Shown here in pieces: positions 1 through 7,239 of a DNA stretch of 37,189 nt. This DNA is from Solirubrobacteraceae bacterium. GTDB taxonomy: Bacteria; Actinomycetota; Thermoleophilia; Solirubrobacterales; Solirubrobacteraceae. The DNA lies in contig JAUJOT010000011.1 of assembly GCA_030447505.1 (NCBI GenBank), forward strand, positions 1 through 37,189. Reading direction: 5' to 3'. Both the position numbers and the translations under genes were made by a program. Within the stretch, counting starts at the first letter, position 1. Every line of letters starts with the position of its first letter. The notes below the pieces were generated by a model. The model worked only from the letters and a program-made list of their open reading frames with translations, was not told the DNA's origin and did not search any database.

Positions 1-48
1 GCGGGCGCCGCGCCGCATGCAGCGCAGTTGACCGGACCCACAAGGGGC

Positions 49-54
49 TACGGT
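49..54 (+). promoter_or_regulatory. -10-like element of the acyl-CoA dehydrogenase gene
   Basis: TACGGT at 49-54 lies 8 nt before ATG 63, with TTGACC at 28-33 as a possible -35 (spacer 15). The short gap suggests a leaderless or nearly leaderless transcript and favours ATG 63 over the in-frame TTG at 54. Confidence 0.45.
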
Positions 55-62
55 TGCGTGCG

Positions 63-1184
63 ATGAACACGCACGGCCTGACGGACGACCAGAAGGACAT
101 CCGCGCGCTCGCCGCGCGCTTCGCCGACGAGGTCGTCGCGCCGCAGGCGATGCAGTGGGACAGGGAGCGCCGCTTCCCCAAGGAGGTCGTCCAGCAGCTC
201 GGCGAGCTCGGACTGATGGGCGTCTGCATCCCGCAGGAGTTCGGCGGCGCCGGCGCCGACTACCTGACCTATGCGCTCGTGCTCGAGGAGCTCTCGCGCG
301 GCGACGCCGGGCTCGGCGTCACCCTCGCGGTGCACACGGGCGCGGGCACGCTGCCGATCATCGCCCGCGGCACGCGCCAGCAGATCGAGCGCCTGGTGCC
401 GCCGCTTGCGCAGGGCCACGAGATCGCGGCGTTCGCGCTGACCGAATCGAACGCCGGGTCCGACCCCGCCGCGCTCGCGACACGCTCCCAGAACGGCAAC
501 CTGACGGGGCTGAAGCAGTGGGTCACCAACGGCTCGATCGCGCACGTCTACATCGTCTTCGCAAAGGACCCCGACCGTCCGAGCGCGTTCGTCGTGCGGC
601 GCGGCGCGCACGGCTTCAAGCCCGTGCGCGAGGAGGACAAGCTCGGCCTGAACTCGTCGAGCACCGCCGACCTGCAGTTTGACGAGACCCCCGCCGAGCG
701 CCTCGGCCTGCCCGGCGCCGGCCTGCGGATCGCGCTCGCGACGCTCGACGGCGGGCGGATCGGGATCGCCGCGCAGGCGACGGGCATCGCGCAGGCCGCG
801 CTCGACCTCGCCGTCAGGCACGCCAAGGAGCGGCGCACGTTCGGCAAGCTGATCGGCGCTCACCAGGCGATCCAGCAGAAGCTCGCCGACATGCAGACCG
901 AGATCGAGGCCGCTCGCGCGCTCACCTGGCGGGCGGCACGATTGAGGGACGCCGACCGCCCGCACACGGTCGAGGGGGCGCAGGCCAAGCTGTTCGCCTC
1001 GTCGGTCGCGCGGCGGGTGAGCGGCGAGGCGATCCAGGTGCTCGGCGGCTACGGCTACACGCGCGCGCTTCCCGCAGAGCGCTACTACCGTGACGCGAAG
1101 GTCACCGAGATCTACGAGGGGACCTCCGAGATCCAGCGCCTCGTCATCGCGCGCGCGCTGCTCGGCGAAGCCGCCCGCGAGTAG
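63..1184 (+). CDS. acyl-CoA dehydrogenase
   Basis: This is an FAD flavoenzyme that introduces the alpha-beta double bond into acyl-CoA and passes electrons to ETF. It has 373 residues, a normal family length. The FAD/substrate motif FALTESNAGSDP lies at about 124-135. The C-terminal signature EIYEGTSEIQR includes the likely catalytic base Glu352, and the QVLGGYGYTR helix is at about 325-334. ATG 63 was chosen because a -10-like TACGGT sits 8 nt upstream and the in-frame TTG 54 overlaps it. A MarR regulator follows 15 bp downstream. ETF and ETF-QO, its expected electron acceptors, are encoded at 7240-10743. The chain-length or branched substrate cannot be read from the sequence. Confidence 0.95.
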   Translation: MNTHGLTDDQKDIRALAARFADEVVAPQAMQWDRERRFPKEVVQQLGELGLMGVCIPQEFGGAGADYLTYALVLEELSRGDAGLGVTLAVHTGAGTLPIIARGTRQQIERLVPPLAQGHEIAAFALTESNAGSDPAALATRSQNGNLTGLKQWVTNGSIAHVYIVFAKDPDRPSAFVVRRGAHGFKPVREEDKLGLNSSSTADLQFDETPAERLGLPGAGLRIALATLDGGRIGIAAQATGIAQAALDLAVRHAKERRTFGKLIGAHQAIQQKLADMQTEIEAARALTWRAARLRDADRPHTVEGAQAKLFASSVARRVSGEAIQVLGGYGYTRALPAERYYRDAKVTEIYEGTSEIQRLVIARALLGEAARE

Positions 1185-1199
1185 GCTCCGCAACCGATC

Positions 1200-1706
1200 G
1201 TGACCACCAAGCCGCTGAACATCGACCCGATCGCCGAGGCGCGCCGGCACTGGACCGAGCGCTGGGGCGGCGAGCCCGCCCGTCCGATGGCCGCGATCAC
1301 GTCGATCATGCGCGCCCAGCAGATCCTGCTGGCGCGGCTCAACGAGCTGCTCGGGCCGCTCGGCCTGACGTTCCCGCGCTACGAGGCGCTGATGCTGCTG
1401 TCCTTCACGCGCCAGGGGACGCTGCCGCTCGGCAAGGTCGGCGAGCGCCTCCAGGTTCACCGCACGAGCGTCACGAACATCGTCGACAAGCTCGAGGCCG
1501 ACGGGCTCGTGCGCCGCGTCGCGCACGAGTCCGACCGCCGCACGACGCTGGCGCAGATCACCGACGCCGGGCGCGACGTCGCCGAGCGCGCGACGGAGCT
1601 GCTCAACGCCGACGGCTTCGGCCTCGCCGCGCTCGGCGAGGACGAGCAGGAGCAGGTCACCGAGCTGCTGCGGACGCTGCGCCAGGAGGCCGGCGACTTC
1701 GAGTAG
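1200..1706 (+). CDS. MarR-family transcriptional regulator
   Basis: A 168-residue winged-helix repressor. The DNA-binding part spans about residues 55-125: FPRYEALMLL, then the recognition helix around VHRTSVTNIVDKLEADGLV (86-104), and a wing carrying ESDRRTT (110-116), the usual MarR pattern. The first 35 residues form an extension with WTERWGG. It starts with GTG 1200, only 15 bp after the acyl-CoA dehydrogenase stop, so the two are probably co-transcribed and the regulator may control acyl-CoA degradation. The effector, possibly a CoA thioester, is inferred from context only. A hairpin overlaps the end of the convergent next gene. Confidence 0.9.
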   Translation: MTTKPLNIDPIAEARRHWTERWGGEPARPMAAITSIMRAQQILLARLNELLGPLGLTFPRYEALMLLSFTRQGTLPLGKVGERLQVHRTSVTNIVDKLEADGLVRRVAHESDRRTTLAQITDAGRDVAERATELLNADGFGLAALGEDEQEQVTELLRTLRQEAGDFE

Positions 1707-1710
1707 CGCT

Positions 1711-1725
1711 GCCGCCTCAGGCGGC
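1711..1725. terminator. short bidirectional hairpin between convergent genes
   Basis: GCCGCC (1711-1716) pairs with GGCGGC (1720-1725) around the loop TCA, which is itself the reverse complement of the stop codon of the minus-strand gene. No T tract follows. The position between convergent stops suggests a weak shared terminator. Confidence 0.35.
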
Positions 1726-2226
1726 GCGCAGCTCGCCGTGCCAGGCGGCGTAGGCGACGAGCTCCGCGTGCTCGAGCAGGGGGATCGCGTAGGCCTCGGC
1801 GGCAGTCGCGACGCGACGCCCGCGCTCGCCGAGGTCGTCGGGGTTGCGGCGATCGAGCAGCGCGATCGGGCGCGCGAACTGCGCGCGAAAGCCGCGCTCG
1901 CACTCGACGATCAGCCCCCAGGCGACGATCGCTCCCCAAACGGCCTCGGGTGCCGGCAGGTCGGGCTCCTCGGGCAGCTCGTAGTACGCCGAGAAGCCGC
2001 AGTTGCAGTCGCGCTGCGGGGCGTCGTGGCCGCGCAGCGCGAAGCACTTGGCGACGCGATCCTCGCTGCGCGGCCAGGGCACCGGCTTGACGCGCGGGGC
2101 GATCATCCCGAGCGCCGGATTGGGCACGAAGCGGCCCGCGACGAAGATGCCGGAGTACAGCGCCCCGCGCCTGCAACCCCAGCGCCGAAAGCCGACCAGC
2201 GGCTGTGCGACCGGCTCGACGCTCAC
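1717..2226 (-). CDS. conserved hypothetical protein with CNCG motif
   Basis: A 169-residue protein starting with GTG 2226. It opens with GFRRWGCRRGALYSG and contains GHDAPQRDCNCGFSAYYEL at about residues 68-86. This resembles a widespread actinobacterial hypothetical family with an H-x-A-P-x-x-x-C-x-C-G-x-x-A signature; that match is from memory. The Cys pair and nearby His could bind metal, but there is no direct evidence. There is no signal peptide or membrane segment. It is convergent with the MarR gene, with 10 bp between stops. Function unknown. Confidence 0.7.
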   Translation of the reverse strand: MSVEPVAQPLVGFRRWGCRRGALYSGIFVAGRFVPNPALGMIAPRVKPVPWPRSEDRVAKCFALRGHDAPQRDCNCGFSAYYELPEEPDLPAPEAVWGAIVAWGLIVECERGFRAQFARPIALLDRRNPDDLGERGRRVATAAEAYAIPLLEHAELVAYAAWHGELRAA

Positions 2227-2282
2227 GGCGCGACGCCATCGCTCGTCCGGGGCTGCGCGGCGAAGCTCAACGCAGGTCCTCG

Positions 2283-2399
2283 CTACGCCTTGACGGGCTC
2301 GGGCTTCGGCGGCGCCTTGGCGGGCTCGCTGTCAGGCGTCGCAGGACGCACCGGCGCGGGGCGCTCGGTCTCGCGGATCGGTTTTCCGATGTCTCCCAT
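2283..2399 (-). CDS. small proline-rich protein (38 aa)
   Basis: A 38-residue ORF starting at ATG 2399. It begins MGDIGKPIRETERPAPVRP and ends in a Pro/Ala/Glu/Lys-rich tail. A -10-like TAGCAT on the minus strand (2413-2418) lies 13 nt upstream and overlaps the possible promoter of the divergent gene at 2424. Composition suggests a disordered peptide; I recall similar short Pro-rich proteins in relatives but cannot confirm this. No function is assigned. It could be spurious, given its size. Confidence 0.45.
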   Translation of the reverse strand: MGDIGKPIRETERPAPVRPATPDSEPAKAPPKPEPVKA

Positions 2400-2423
2400 G
2401 TGACGGCCTGGGATGCTACGCGA

Positions 2424-2753
2424 GTGAGCGACGAGTACCCGCCTGAGGAGAACCCGCCCGAGGACGAGCCCGAGGAGATCGCGTTCGAGGACGAGGAGCG
2501 TGAGCGCGGCGACATCCGCGACGACATCACCAAGCAGCTCGCCCTGCTGTTCCCGCACGACCGGATGGAGCGCATCGTCGAGCGCCTGCGCCTGCAGGAC
2601 GAGGACGACTTGCAGTTCGTCGTCGACCTGATCAGCGCGACGTTCACGCGCGGGATCGAGTTCGGTGCCGTCGAGGTCACGGCGCAGCAGATCGAGCTCG
2701 GTCAGGCGACGGCGCCGGCGACGATCGAGATCGTGCACGTCGACCTGCCCTGA
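2424..2753 (+). CDS. acidic hypothetical protein
   Basis: A 109-residue protein starting with GTG 2424. The first 40 residues are extremely acidic (runs of E, D and P, such as PPEENPPEDEPEEIAFEDEE). A compact helical part follows, with LLFPHDRMERIVERLRLQDEDDLQFVVDLISATFTR in the middle. There is no signal peptide, membrane segment or known motif. GATGCT at 2412-2417 may be its -10, 6 nt before the start. It is convergent with the AAA+ ATPase gene, with 10 bp between stops. Function not recognised. Confidence 0.7.
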   Translation: MSDEYPPEENPPEDEPEEIAFEDEERERGDIRDDITKQLALLFPHDRMERIVERLRLQDEDDLQFVVDLISATFTRGIEFGAVEVTAQQIELGQATAPATIEIVHVDLP

Positions 2754-2763
2754 CGGGCGTGAC

Positions 2764-4161
2764 TCAGTCGTCGTCGGGCGCGCCGTCGCCGTCGCCGTCG
2801 CCGAGCAGCGCGCGTGCCAGCTCGCCGGCCCCGCTGCGCAGCTGCGCGAGCGCATCGCGCAGCTGGCGCTCGCCGACGCGCAGCGGCCCGTCGCCCGGTT
2901 CCTCGGCGGCGATCAGCGCGCTGCGGCGCAGCAGCTCGCGGATGAAGGCCGGGCTCGAGCCGGCGAGATCCTCGATCAGCTCGTCGGCGCCGCCGTCGAG
3001 CGTCAGCTCCAGGCCCTCGCCGTAGAGCGCCAGCAGCCGCCGCCGGCCGTCGGCGTCGGGCAGCGGCAGCTCGACCGCCTCGTCGATGCGCCCCGGCCGC
3101 GCAGCGAGCGCGGGCTCGATCCGCTGCGGCGCGTTCGTCGTCAGCACGAACAGCACGTCACGGTCGGCGTCGAGGCCGTCCATCGCGTTGAGCAGCTCGA
3201 AGAGGATCGCGTTCGTCGGCTCGTACGAGCGCTCCATCGCAACGAGGTCGACGTCCTCGAGGATCACGATCGCGGGCGCGAGCGCGGTCGCCAGGTCGAC
3301 CGATGTCGTCACGGTTCCCAGGCCCTGGCCCGTGAGCAGCACGACGGTGCGATCGGGCATCTGCGTCGCCAGGTACATCGCGGTCAGCGTCTTGCCGACG
3401 CCGGGCGGCCCGTGCAGGAGCAATCCGCGGCGCATGTGGCGCCCGCTCGCGCGCAGCCGTTCGGCATGGCGCGACATGCCGAACGTCGTGCGTTCGATGC
3501 GCTCGAGGATCCCCGCCGGCAGGACGATCTGCTCGCGCGCGATCGCCGGCAGTGAGCGGACCGTGAGCGGCGCGCCCTCGTCGCTGTGGAAGTGGCGCTC
3601 GCGCAGCTCGAGCACCCGGCCGCGGTAGACGTTGCGCTCGTTCATGAGTCGCCACAGCTCGGCGAGGACCTCCTCCGCCCGCCCGCGGTCGTTCGCCATC
3701 ACCTCGAGCGCGAGCTCCTCGCCGATCGCGCCGCTGGAGCTTGCGAGCATGACCGCCAGCCGCTCGCTCTCGTCGCCGACGAGCCACAGCCCGAGCTGCA
3801 CGCACGCGATGCTCTCGTCCTCGCCGAGGGGAACCGTCACGTGCTCGGGCGCGCGGATGCTGGCCGCGCTGTCGTACCAGCGGCCGGCGCCGGCGAGCTC
3901 CGCAAGCCCGATCTCGTAGCCGGGCATCGACGCGAGGCCGACGAGTTCGGACGCTCGCCCGTCGAGGAACGCGTCGATCGCGACCTGGAAGTTCGGGCGG
4001 TCCCACGCCTGCAGTGGGCGCGTGACGATCGGCAGCTCGGTCGGGTCGGCGCCGAAGTGCGCGCGCAGCCGCTCGCGCAGCTCGGGTTCGGGCTCGGGCG
4101 TGTGCTGCTCTGCCCACTCGGTGAGCCGCTTGATCGCGAGTGCGAGCTCCTCTGGTTCCAT
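2764..4161 (-). CDS. AAA+ family ATPase
   Basis: A 465-residue protein in two parts. Residues 1-205 are an unrecognised N-terminal domain rich in acidic and hydrophobic residues. Residues 205-465 are a classical AAA module: Walker A GPPGVGKT at 251-258, Walker B IVILEDVD at 298-305, sensor 1 asparagine in TTNAP (341-345), and the second region of homology ending in LAARPGRID (352-360) with two arginines suited to act as fingers. The C-terminus ends in a Gly/Asp tail. It resembles FtsH/CDC48-type AAA domains but has no protease or membrane part, so a remodelling ATPase or chaperone is the best guess. ATG 4161 was chosen because the longer frame upstream is antisense to the mutase gene. Substrate unknown. 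Confidence 0.88.
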   Translation of the reverse strand: MEPEELALAIKRLTEWAEQHTPEPEPELRERLRAHFGADPTELPIVTRPLQAWDRPNFQVAIDAFLDGRASELVGLASMPGYEIGLAELAGAGRWYDSAASIRAPEHVTVPLGEDESIACVQLGLWLVGDESERLAVMLASSSGAIGEELALEVMANDRGRAEEVLAELWRLMNERNVYRGRVLELRERHFHSDEGAPLTVRSLPAIAREQIVLPAGILERIERTTFGMSRHAERLRASGRHMRRGLLLHGPPGVGKTLTAMYLATQMPDRTVVLLTGQGLGTVTTSVDLATALAPAIVILEDVDLVAMERSYEPTNAILFELLNAMDGLDADRDVLFVLTTNAPQRIEPALAARPGRIDEAVELPLPDADGRRRLLALYGEGLELTLDGGADELIEDLAGSSPAFIRELLRRSALIAAEEPGDGPLRVGERQLRDALAQLRSGAGELARALLGDGDGDGAPDDD

Positions 4162-4184
4162 CCGCTGATGCTCGCATGCCGGCG

Positions 4185-4214
4185 GTGACGGCGTCTGCCC
4201 GACGCGTATATACT
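4185..4214 (+). promoter_or_regulatory. promoter of the acyl-CoA mutase large-subunit gene
   Basis: TATACT at 4209-4214 is a near-consensus -10 in a very GC-rich context, with GTGACG at 4185-4190 as -35 (spacer 18). The leader to ATG 4246 is about 25 nt and contains a small inverted repeat, ATCGG/CCGAT (4228-4241). Confidence 0.55.
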
Positions 4215-4245
4215 CTACCTTCCGACTATCGGATTCCCGATCGAG

Positions 4246-5886
4246 ATGGCAACCACCTACCAGCCGACGACAGCGGACGAGTGGCGCGCCGCGTACGGCC
4301 TGCAGGCCGAGCGCGACGTCGCGTTCACGACGCTCAGCGGGACGCCCATCAAGGCGCTCTACACGGCCGAGGACGCACCCCGCGATCCCGGTCATCCGGG
4401 CGTCTATCCCTACACCCGCGGCGTCTACCCGTCGATGTATCGCGGCCGCCTCTGGACGATGCGCCAGTTCGCCGGCTTCGGCACGTCGGAGGAGACCAAC
4501 GAGCGCTTCCGCTACCTGCTCGCGCACGGCCAGGACGGTCTGAGCACCGCCTTCGACATGCCGAGCCTGATGGGCTACGACTCCGACCATCGGCTGAGCC
4601 TCGGGGAGGTCGGCCGCGAGGGCGTCGCCGTCGACACGCTCGACGACATGCGGACGCTCTTTCAGGGCATCGACCTCTCCGAGATCTCCGTCTCGATGAC
4701 GATCAACGCGCCCGCCGTCGTGATGCTCGCCTTCTACGTCGCCGCCGCCGAGCAGCGGGGGATCCCGGCCGAGCGCCTGCGCGGCACGATCCAGGCCGAC
4801 ATCCTCAAGGAGTACATCGCCCAGAAGGAGTGGTGCTTCCCCGTCGACCCGGCGATGCGCCTGTGCGGCGACATGATCGAGTGGTGCACGCACAACATGC
4901 CGAGCTGGCATCCGATCAGCGTGTCGGGCTACCACATCCGCGAGGCCGGCTCGACGGCCGCGCAGGAGCTCGCGTTCACGATCAAGGATGGCCTCACGTA
5001 CGTCGAGCAGGCCGTCGCGCGCGGCCTGGACGTCGACGACTTCGCGCCGCGCCTGAGCTTCTTCTTCAACGCCCAGATCGATTTCTTCGAGGAGATCGCG
5101 AAGTACCGCGCGGCGCGGCGGATCTGGGCGCGCGAGCTGCGCGAGCGCTTCGGCGCGACCGACCCGCGCTCCTGGCGGATGCGCTTCCACACGCAGACGG
5201 CCGGCGTCAGCCTCACTGCCCAGCAGCCGCTCAACAACATCGTCCGCACCGCGATCGAGGCGCTCGCGGGCGTGCTCGGCGGCACGCAGTCGCTGCACAC
5301 GAACTCCTACGACGAGGCGCTCGCGCTGCCGACCGAGCAGGCGGCGCGGATCGCGCTGCGCACGCAGCAGATCATCGCCCACGAGACCGGCGTGACGAAC
5401 ACGATCGACCCGCTCGGCGGGGCGTACTTCGTCGAGGCGCTGACCGATCAGCTCGAGCGCGAGGCCTACGACTACTTCGGCCGCATCGACGAGCTCGGCG
5501 GCATGGTCGAGGCGGTCAAGCAGAGCTTTCCCCAGCGCGAGATCGCCGACGCGGCGTTCGCGCTGCAGTGCGAGTACGACGAGCGCGAGCGGATTCTCGT
5601 CGGCGTCAACGAGCACGTCGACGCGGGCGACGAGGAGATCCCGATCCTGCGCATCGACCCGCAGCTCGAGCGCAAGCAGCGTGGCCGCCTGCAGGCCGTA
5701 CGTGCGCGGCGCGACGCGAGCGCCGTCGAGCAGGCCCTCGCAGCGCTGCGCGCCGATGCCGCGCGCGACGCCGCGAACCTCATGCCGGCGCTGCTGCGCT
5801 GCGCCCGCGCGGATGCCAGCGAGGGCGAGATCGTGCGCGCGCTGCAGGACGTGTTCGGCACGTACACCGAGACGCCGGTCTTCTGA
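4246..5886 (+). CDS. icmA: coenzyme B12-dependent acyl-CoA mutase large subunit, isobutyryl-CoA-mutase-like
   Basis: A 546-residue catalytic TIM-barrel subunit of the methylmalonyl-CoA mutase family, which carries out radical carbon-skeleton rearrangement of acyl-CoA. Family motifs include [15 protein letters not shown] (54-68), TMRQFAGFG (71-79), [13 protein letters not shown] (103-115), SMTINAP (150-156) and [12 protein letters not shown]. By spacing, Phe75 matches the methylmalonyl-CoA mutase Tyr89 and Gln193 matches Arg207, which binds the carboxylate. The Phe/Gln pair 118 residues apart is what isobutyryl-CoA mutase IcmA carries (Phe80/Gln198, from memory). It lacks the C-terminal B12 domain, which is encoded separately at 6754-7167. 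The exact substrate is inferred; a 2-hydroxyisobutyryl-CoA or other short-acyl mutase is the alternative. Confidence 0.88.
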   Translation: MATTYQPTTADEWRAAYGLQAERDVAFTTLSGTPIKALYTAEDAPRDPGHPGVYPYTRGVYPSMYRGRLWTMRQFAGFGTSEETNERFRYLLAHGQDGLSTAFDMPSLMGYDSDHRLSLGEVGREGVAVDTLDDMRTLFQGIDLSEISVSMTINAPAVVMLAFYVAAAEQRGIPAERLRGTIQADILKEYIAQKEWCFPVDPAMRLCGDMIEWCTHNMPSWHPISVSGYHIREAGSTAAQELAFTIKDGLTYVEQAVARGLDVDDFAPRLSFFFNAQIDFFEEIAKYRAARRIWARELRERFGATDPRSWRMRFHTQTAGVSLTAQQPLNNIVRTAIEALAGVLGGTQSLHTNSYDEALALPTEQAARIALRTQQIIAHETGVTNTIDPLGGAYFVEALTDQLEREAYDYFGRIDELGGMVEAVKQSFPQREIADAAFALQCEYDERERILVGVNEHVDAGDEEIPILRIDPQLERKQRGRLQAVRARRDASAVEQALAALRADAARDAANLMPALLRCARADASEGEIVRALQDVFGTYTETPVF

Positions 5887-5970
5887 GCTCGCAGGCGGGG
5901 ATCGGCCCGCGGAGCTAGGACGGAGCTAGCACAAACGTCCAGGATCCGGGACGGCAGGCGCTGCGAGCGG

Positions 5971-5976
5971 TACGTT
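5971..5976 (+). promoter_or_regulatory. -10-like element of the RTX-like protein gene
   Basis: TACGTT lies exactly 7 nt before ATC 5984, the spacing seen at rpmE, prfA, rpiB and the cupin gene. It supports a leaderless start just before the signal peptide. No convincing -35 is visible. Confidence 0.45.
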
Positions 5977-5983
5977 CTGCCGC

Positions 5984-6685
5984 ATCACGCGATCGATCCG
6001 AACACTGCTCCTCGGCCTGGGCATCCTGCTGGCCGCCGCGCTTGCCGCGCCCCTGACCGGCCTCGCGAGATCCAACGCGCAGCTCTGCCACTCGCCCGAG
6101 CCCGGTGTCAACTGTGGCCCCGGCAACAACCGCCAGCCACCCGGCGGCGGCGACAAGGTGCCCCACGACAACGGCCTGAACAGCAAGAAGGGCCAGCGTG
6201 CCACGCGTGTCTGGCCGAAGGTCAGCGGGATCCTCTGGCAGGTGGTCGATCCTTCGCGCGACGCCGGCAGGAAGCGCACGAAGCTCGGCGGTCCGCTCAA
6301 CGACGAGCTGCTCGGCCGTCACGGCAGCGACATCCTCGTCGGCGGCGGCGGCCACGACATCCTCTGGGGCGACTGGGATCCCGTCGCCAACAACACGAAG
6401 CAGCGCGACGTGCTGAGCGGCGGGCGCGGCAACGACTGGCTGTACCCCAGCCACGGACGCTCGATCGTCAAGGGCGGCCCGGGTGCGGACTACGTCTGGG
6501 CCTACTACGGCAAGGGCACGATCGACTGCGGGCCCGGCACCGACATGGCGCGCATCCGCACGAACGGCGCCTTCAAGACGAAGAACTGCGAGCAGATCAG
6601 GCACTTCTGCGCGCATGGCGAGAGCAACAAGGGCAACTGCCTCTCGCCGACCGGCAAGCCCGTCGCGGCGGCCCGGCTGCGCTAG
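5984..6685 (+). CDS. secreted RTX-like (haemolysin-type repeat) protein
   Basis: The open frame begins with a clear signal peptide (TRSIRTLLLGLGILLAAALA and onward, about residues 2-28), but no ATG, GTG or TTG precedes it after the in-frame stop at 5927. ATC 5984 is the proposed start; the first canonical start, GTG 6158, would remove the signal peptide. The mature part holds Asp/Gly repeats of the GGxGxDxL type (HGSDILVGGGGHDILWGD, LSGGRGNDWL, VKGGPGADYV), then DCGPGTD...NCEQI, a Cys pair typical of actinobacterial calcium-binding-repeat proteins. Calcium binding is known for the repeats; the role here is unknown. It lies between the two mutase subunit genes without obvious functional link. 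Confidence 0.75.
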   Translation: MTRSIRTLLLGLGILLAAALAAPLTGLARSNAQLCHSPEPGVNCGPGNNRQPPGGGDKVPHDNGLNSKKGQRATRVWPKVSGILWQVVDPSRDAGRKRTKLGGPLNDELLGRHGSDILVGGGGHDILWGDWDPVANNTKQRDVLSGGRGNDWLYPSHGRSIVKGGPGADYVWAYYGKGTIDCGPGTDMARIRTNGAFKTKNCEQIRHFCAHGESNKGNCLSPTGKPVAAARLR

Positions 6686-6727
6686 CCGCCAGCTGACGCG
6701 GGACGGGCGCGCGAGCGCGCAGCCGAA

Positions 6728-6733
6728 TATGAT
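6728..6733 (+). promoter_or_regulatory. -10 element upstream of the mutase small subunit
   Basis: TATGAT, a near-consensus -10, lies 20 nt before ATG 6754. It suggests the small subunit has its own promoter rather than relying on the large-subunit transcript. Confidence 0.45.
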
Positions 6734-6753
6734 CGGCGCGCCCACGGGCACCT

Positions 6754-7167
6754 ATGACCGAGCCTGCATCCCAAGGCAAGAAGATCCGCGTGGTCGTCGC
6801 CAAGCCCGGCCTCGACGGACATGACCGCGGGGCGAAGATCATCGCGCGCGCCCTGCGCGACGCGGGCATGGAGGTCATCTACACGGGGCTGCACCAGACC
6901 CCGGAGCAGATCGTCGAGACGGTGATCCAGGAGGACGCCGACGCGGTCGGCCTCTCGATCCTCTCCGGTGCGCACATGACGCTCGTGCCGCGCATCGTCG
7001 AGCTGCTCGAGGAGCAGGGCATCGATGACGTCGTCGTCACCGTCGGCGGCACGATTCCCAGCGACGACATCCCCGAGCTCAAGCGCCTCGGCGTGGCCGA
7101 GGTCTTCACGCCGGGGTCGAGCACCGAGGCGATCATCGACTTCATCCGCGCCTCGGTCGCGGCGTAG
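6754..7167 (+). CDS. icmB: cobalamin-binding small subunit of acyl-CoA mutase
   Basis: A 137-residue B12-binding Rossmann domain. It shows the base-off/His-on signature DGHDRG at 21-26, with His23 as lower axial cobalt ligand, the SIL motif at 68-70, and the glycine pair GG at 98-99. Its size equals stand-alone mutase small subunits such as IcmB (about 136 residues). It should pair with the large subunit at 4246-5886, which lacks this domain. It starts at ATG 6754. About 870 bp containing an unrelated secreted protein separate the two subunits. The gene name follows the Phe/Gln signature of the partner and is less sure than the domain call. Confidence 0.9.
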   Translation: MTEPASQGKKIRVVVAKPGLDGHDRGAKIIARALRDAGMEVIYTGLHQTPEQIVETVIQEDADAVGLSILSGAHMTLVPRIVELLEEQGIDDVVVTVGGTIPSDDIPELKRLGVAEVFTPGSSTEAIIDFIRASVAA

Positions 7168-7180
7168 GCGCGGACGGCGA

Positions 7181-7207
7181 TTGACTGGTCAGTCAATGCG
7201 TTACCCT
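7181..7207 (+). promoter_or_regulatory. palindromic operator overlapping the etfBA promoter
   Basis: A 16-bp inverted repeat, TTGACTG-GT-CAGTCAA, occupies 7181-7196. Its first six bases TTGACT can serve as -35, with TACCCT at 7202-7207 as -10 (spacer 15). A regulator bound here would block the promoter. The size and symmetry resemble TetR-family sites of fatty-acid degradation regulators; the identity of the regulator is not shown. Confidence 0.6.
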
Positions 7208-7239
7208 GACCCCGTGGCCTGTTCTGAAGGAGACGCCAG

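Noticed and set aside
4162-5616. N-terminal extension of the AAA+ ATPase frame to 950 residues
   Set aside because: The extension is antisense to the mutase gene and low in complexity; ATG 4161 gives a normal protein.
5910-5935. Direct repeat GGAGCTAG twice after the mutase gene
   Set aside because: Only 8 bp and no related feature nearby; likely chance.
7181-7196. The palindrome before etfB as a terminator of the mutase small-subunit gene
   Set aside because: A two-base loop with seven-base AT-containing arms is a poor terminator and it overlaps a promoter; operator is the better reading.
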